This document shows, in pieces, positions 11,377 to 12,794 of a stretch of DNA of 12,794 bases. Each line of letters begins with the position of its first letter. Position 1 is the first letter of the stretch. Origin of the DNA: an uncultured Acidimicrobiia bacterium. Its GTDB lineage: Bacteria > Actinomycetota > Acidimicrobiia > Spongiisociales > Spongiisociaceae. The translations under genes were made by a program, and so were the position numbers. The notes beneath the pieces were generated by a model that was not told the origin of the DNA, did no database searches, and saw only the letters and a list, made by a program, of their open reading frames with translations. The DNA lies in the NCBI GenBank assembly GCA_937900165.1, contig CALCCX010000091.1, positions 1 to 12,794 on the forward strand. Reading direction: 5' to 3'.

Positions 11377-12794
11377 TCAGTCGGACAGGCGCGTCTGGAG
11401 AAGGCTTGTCACGATCTTGGGGTCGGCCTTGCCCCCTGTGAGTTTCATCACCTGACCGACAAAGAAGCCGATCAGTTTCTGTTCGCCTGAAGTCAACCGG
11501 GCGAACTCATCTGCGTTATCAGATATCGCCTGCTCAACCGCCGCCTGCAGGGTTCCGGAATCTGAAACCTGGAGCAGGTCTCGATCCTCGGCAACCTCGC
11601 CAGGACTCCCTTCGCCGTCAAGCACTCCGGCCAGGACCGCCTTGGCCGCGGAGGTTGAGATCGTGCTCGCCTCGACCAAGCCGACCAGTTCGACGAGATC
11701 GGAAGTACTCAGAGCCGAATCTGACAGCGACTGATCGTTGCGACGGAGGGCGGCGACGACTTCGCCGGTCAGCCAGTTGGCGATGCTCGGCGGCGTACCG
11801 CCGGCGGCGACCGCCCCCTCGAACATCTGGACCAGATCAGGTTCCGAGCCCGCCACCAGAGCCGCCTGGTATTTGTCCAATCCCAATCCCCTGTACCTCT
11901 TCCTCCGGTCGACAGGAAGCTCTGGTAGCTCGCCGGCAATTCGATCCTGCCAGTCTTGATCGATCACCATCGGCACCATGTCAGGCTCGGAGAAGAAGCG
12001 GTAGTCGGAAAACCCCTCCTTGACCCGCCCACTCCTGGTGACCCCTGCATCCTCGTCCCAGTGGCGAGTCTCCTGGACGATGCGCCCTCCGCCATCCAGC
12101 ACCTGGGCTTGACGGATCACCTCGTGAGCGATCGCCCTCTCCATCGACCGGTACGAATTCATGTTCTTGATTTCGACTTTGGTGCCCAAGGCAGTCGTCC
12201 CTGAAGGTCGGACCGAGATGTTGGCGTCAAAACGGATCGACCCCTCCTCTAGCTTTGCGTCAGAAACACCCAGGCTCACGATGACCGCCCGCAACTCCAG
12301 TCCGTAGGCTCGCGCCTGGGCCGCCGATCGAATTTCGGGCTTGGTGACTATCTCCACCAAAGGGACGCCTGAGCGGTTGAAGTCGAGCAGCGAGTACTCG
12401 GCCGAGGTGATCCGCCCGTCGCCACCCATGTGGTTCGACTTGCCGGTGTCCTCCTCCTGATGGACCCGCTCGATGCCCACCCTGCCACCGGCTTCGCCAT
12501 CGATATCAAGAAACCCGTCCTCGCAGACCGGCAGATCGAACTGGGAGATCTGATAGTTTTTTGGAAGGTCGGCGTAGAAATAGTTCTTGCGGTGAAAGAT
12601 CGTGTGCTCGGCAATCGAGCAGTTCAAAGCGAGCCCGATCTTCATGATCATGTCGATCGCCCGACGGTTCGGCACTGGCAAGGCGCCCGGCAGGCCGAGA
12701 CAGACAGGGCAGGTCACCGTGTTGGGGTCTGCGTCAAAGTCTACGGGACACCCGCAGAACATCTTTGATTCGGTTTCGAGCTCGACGTGGGTTT
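11377..12794 (-). CDS. gatB: Asp/Glu-tRNA amidotransferase subunit B, N-terminus cut by window edge
   Basis: GatB is the tRNA-binding kinase subunit of GatCAB. It phosphorylates misacylated Glu-tRNA(Gln) (or Asp-tRNA(Asn)), and ammonia from GatA then gives Gln-tRNA. The frame stays open to the edge (THVELETESK before the first ATG at 12762). That matches the normal GatB start region, so only about ten residues are missing. In the 471-residue fragment the zinc ligands are C13, C15, C28 and C31 (CGCP...CPVC). Catalytic-core blocks include RKNYFYADLPKNYQISQFD, HQEEDTGKS, DFNRSGVPLVEIVTKP and KVEIKNMNS. The C-terminal 150 residues are the YqeY-like tRNA-binding tail. gatA and gatC are not in this window. 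gltX, tRNA-Gln and tRNA-Glu on the left supply its substrate. It is coupled to the HAD gene downstream. Confidence 0.97.
   Translation of the reverse strand, partial: THVELETESKMFCGCPVDFDADPNTVTCPVCLGLPGALPVPNRRAIDMIMKIGLALNCSIAEHTIFHRKNYFYADLPKNYQISQFDLPVCEDGFLDIDGEAGGRVGIERVHQEEDTGKSNHMGGDGRITSAEYSLLDFNRSGVPLVEIVTKPEIRSAAQARAYGLELRAVIVSLGVSDAKLEEGSIRFDANISVRPSGTTALGTKVEIKNMNSYRSMERAIAHEVIRQAQVLDGGGRIVQETRHWDEDAGVTRSGRVKEGFSDYRFFSEPDMVPMVIDQDWQDRIAGELPELPVDRRKRYRGLGLDKYQAALVAGSEPDLVQMFEGAVAAGGTPPSIANWLTGEVVAALRRNDQSLSDSALSTSDLVELVGLVEASTISTSAAKAVLAGVLDGEGSPGEVAEDRDLLQVSDSGTLQAAVEQAISDNADEFARLTSGEQKLIGFFVGQVMKLTGGKADPKIVTSLLQTRLSD

Overview
The window reads as chromosomal DNA from a GC-rich actinobacterium. 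The S-layer-homology repeats carrying GC...CP cysteine pairs and the TCCGCAG heptamer repeat suggest an Acidimicrobiia-like lineage, but this is an impression from memory and was not tested by phylogeny. The left end is an assembly edge: bases 20-77 are the Illumina P5/Read-1 adapter and bases 1-19 are T-rich junk, so biological sequence starts near 78.

Layout, left to right. (1) 79-822, +: 3' part of a surface protein with three SLH motifs. (2) 998-5260, -: ilvE, a 170-aa unknown, a fumarylacetoacetate-hydrolase-family gene and gltX, followed by tRNA-Glu(UUC), tRNA-Gln(CUG), tRNA-Glu(CUC) and a strong hairpin. (3) 5336-5782, +: pgpA, divergent from ilvE across 75 bp that holds two apparently leaderless promoters and a 23-bp dyad. 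(4) 5819-6760, -: a short serA without the C-terminal regulatory domains. (5) 6887-7693, +: an exported or membrane-anchored low-complexity protein with a (DRG)8 tail, followed by a heptanucleotide tandem array. (6) 7781-10464, -: a tightly coupled tungstate-type ABC importer operon consisting of a 67-aa membrane protein, tupB, tupC and tupA. (7) 10465-10750: an intergenic region with three copies of a 15-bp repeat. (8) 10751-12794, -: a HAD phosphatase behind gatB, whose first residues lie beyond the right edge.

How the genes work together. gltX, tRNA-Gln, tRNA-Glu and gatB are parts of the indirect route to Gln-tRNA(Gln): GluRS misacylates tRNA-Gln and GatCAB amidates it. serA (serine) and ilvE (branched-chain amino acids) are amino-acid anabolic genes. 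From memory, the gatB/serA/ilvE/FAH/gltX/tRNA neighbourhood is an old actinobacterial arrangement also seen in Mycobacterium and Streptomyces. The tup operon, pgpA and the repeat-tailed protein look like lineage-specific insertions into it.

No strongly novel system is visible. The best leads are the small membrane protein coupled to tupBCA, the recurring TANNNT-N6-ATG start geometry, the dyad between ilvE and pgpA, and the repeat family upstream of the tup operon.
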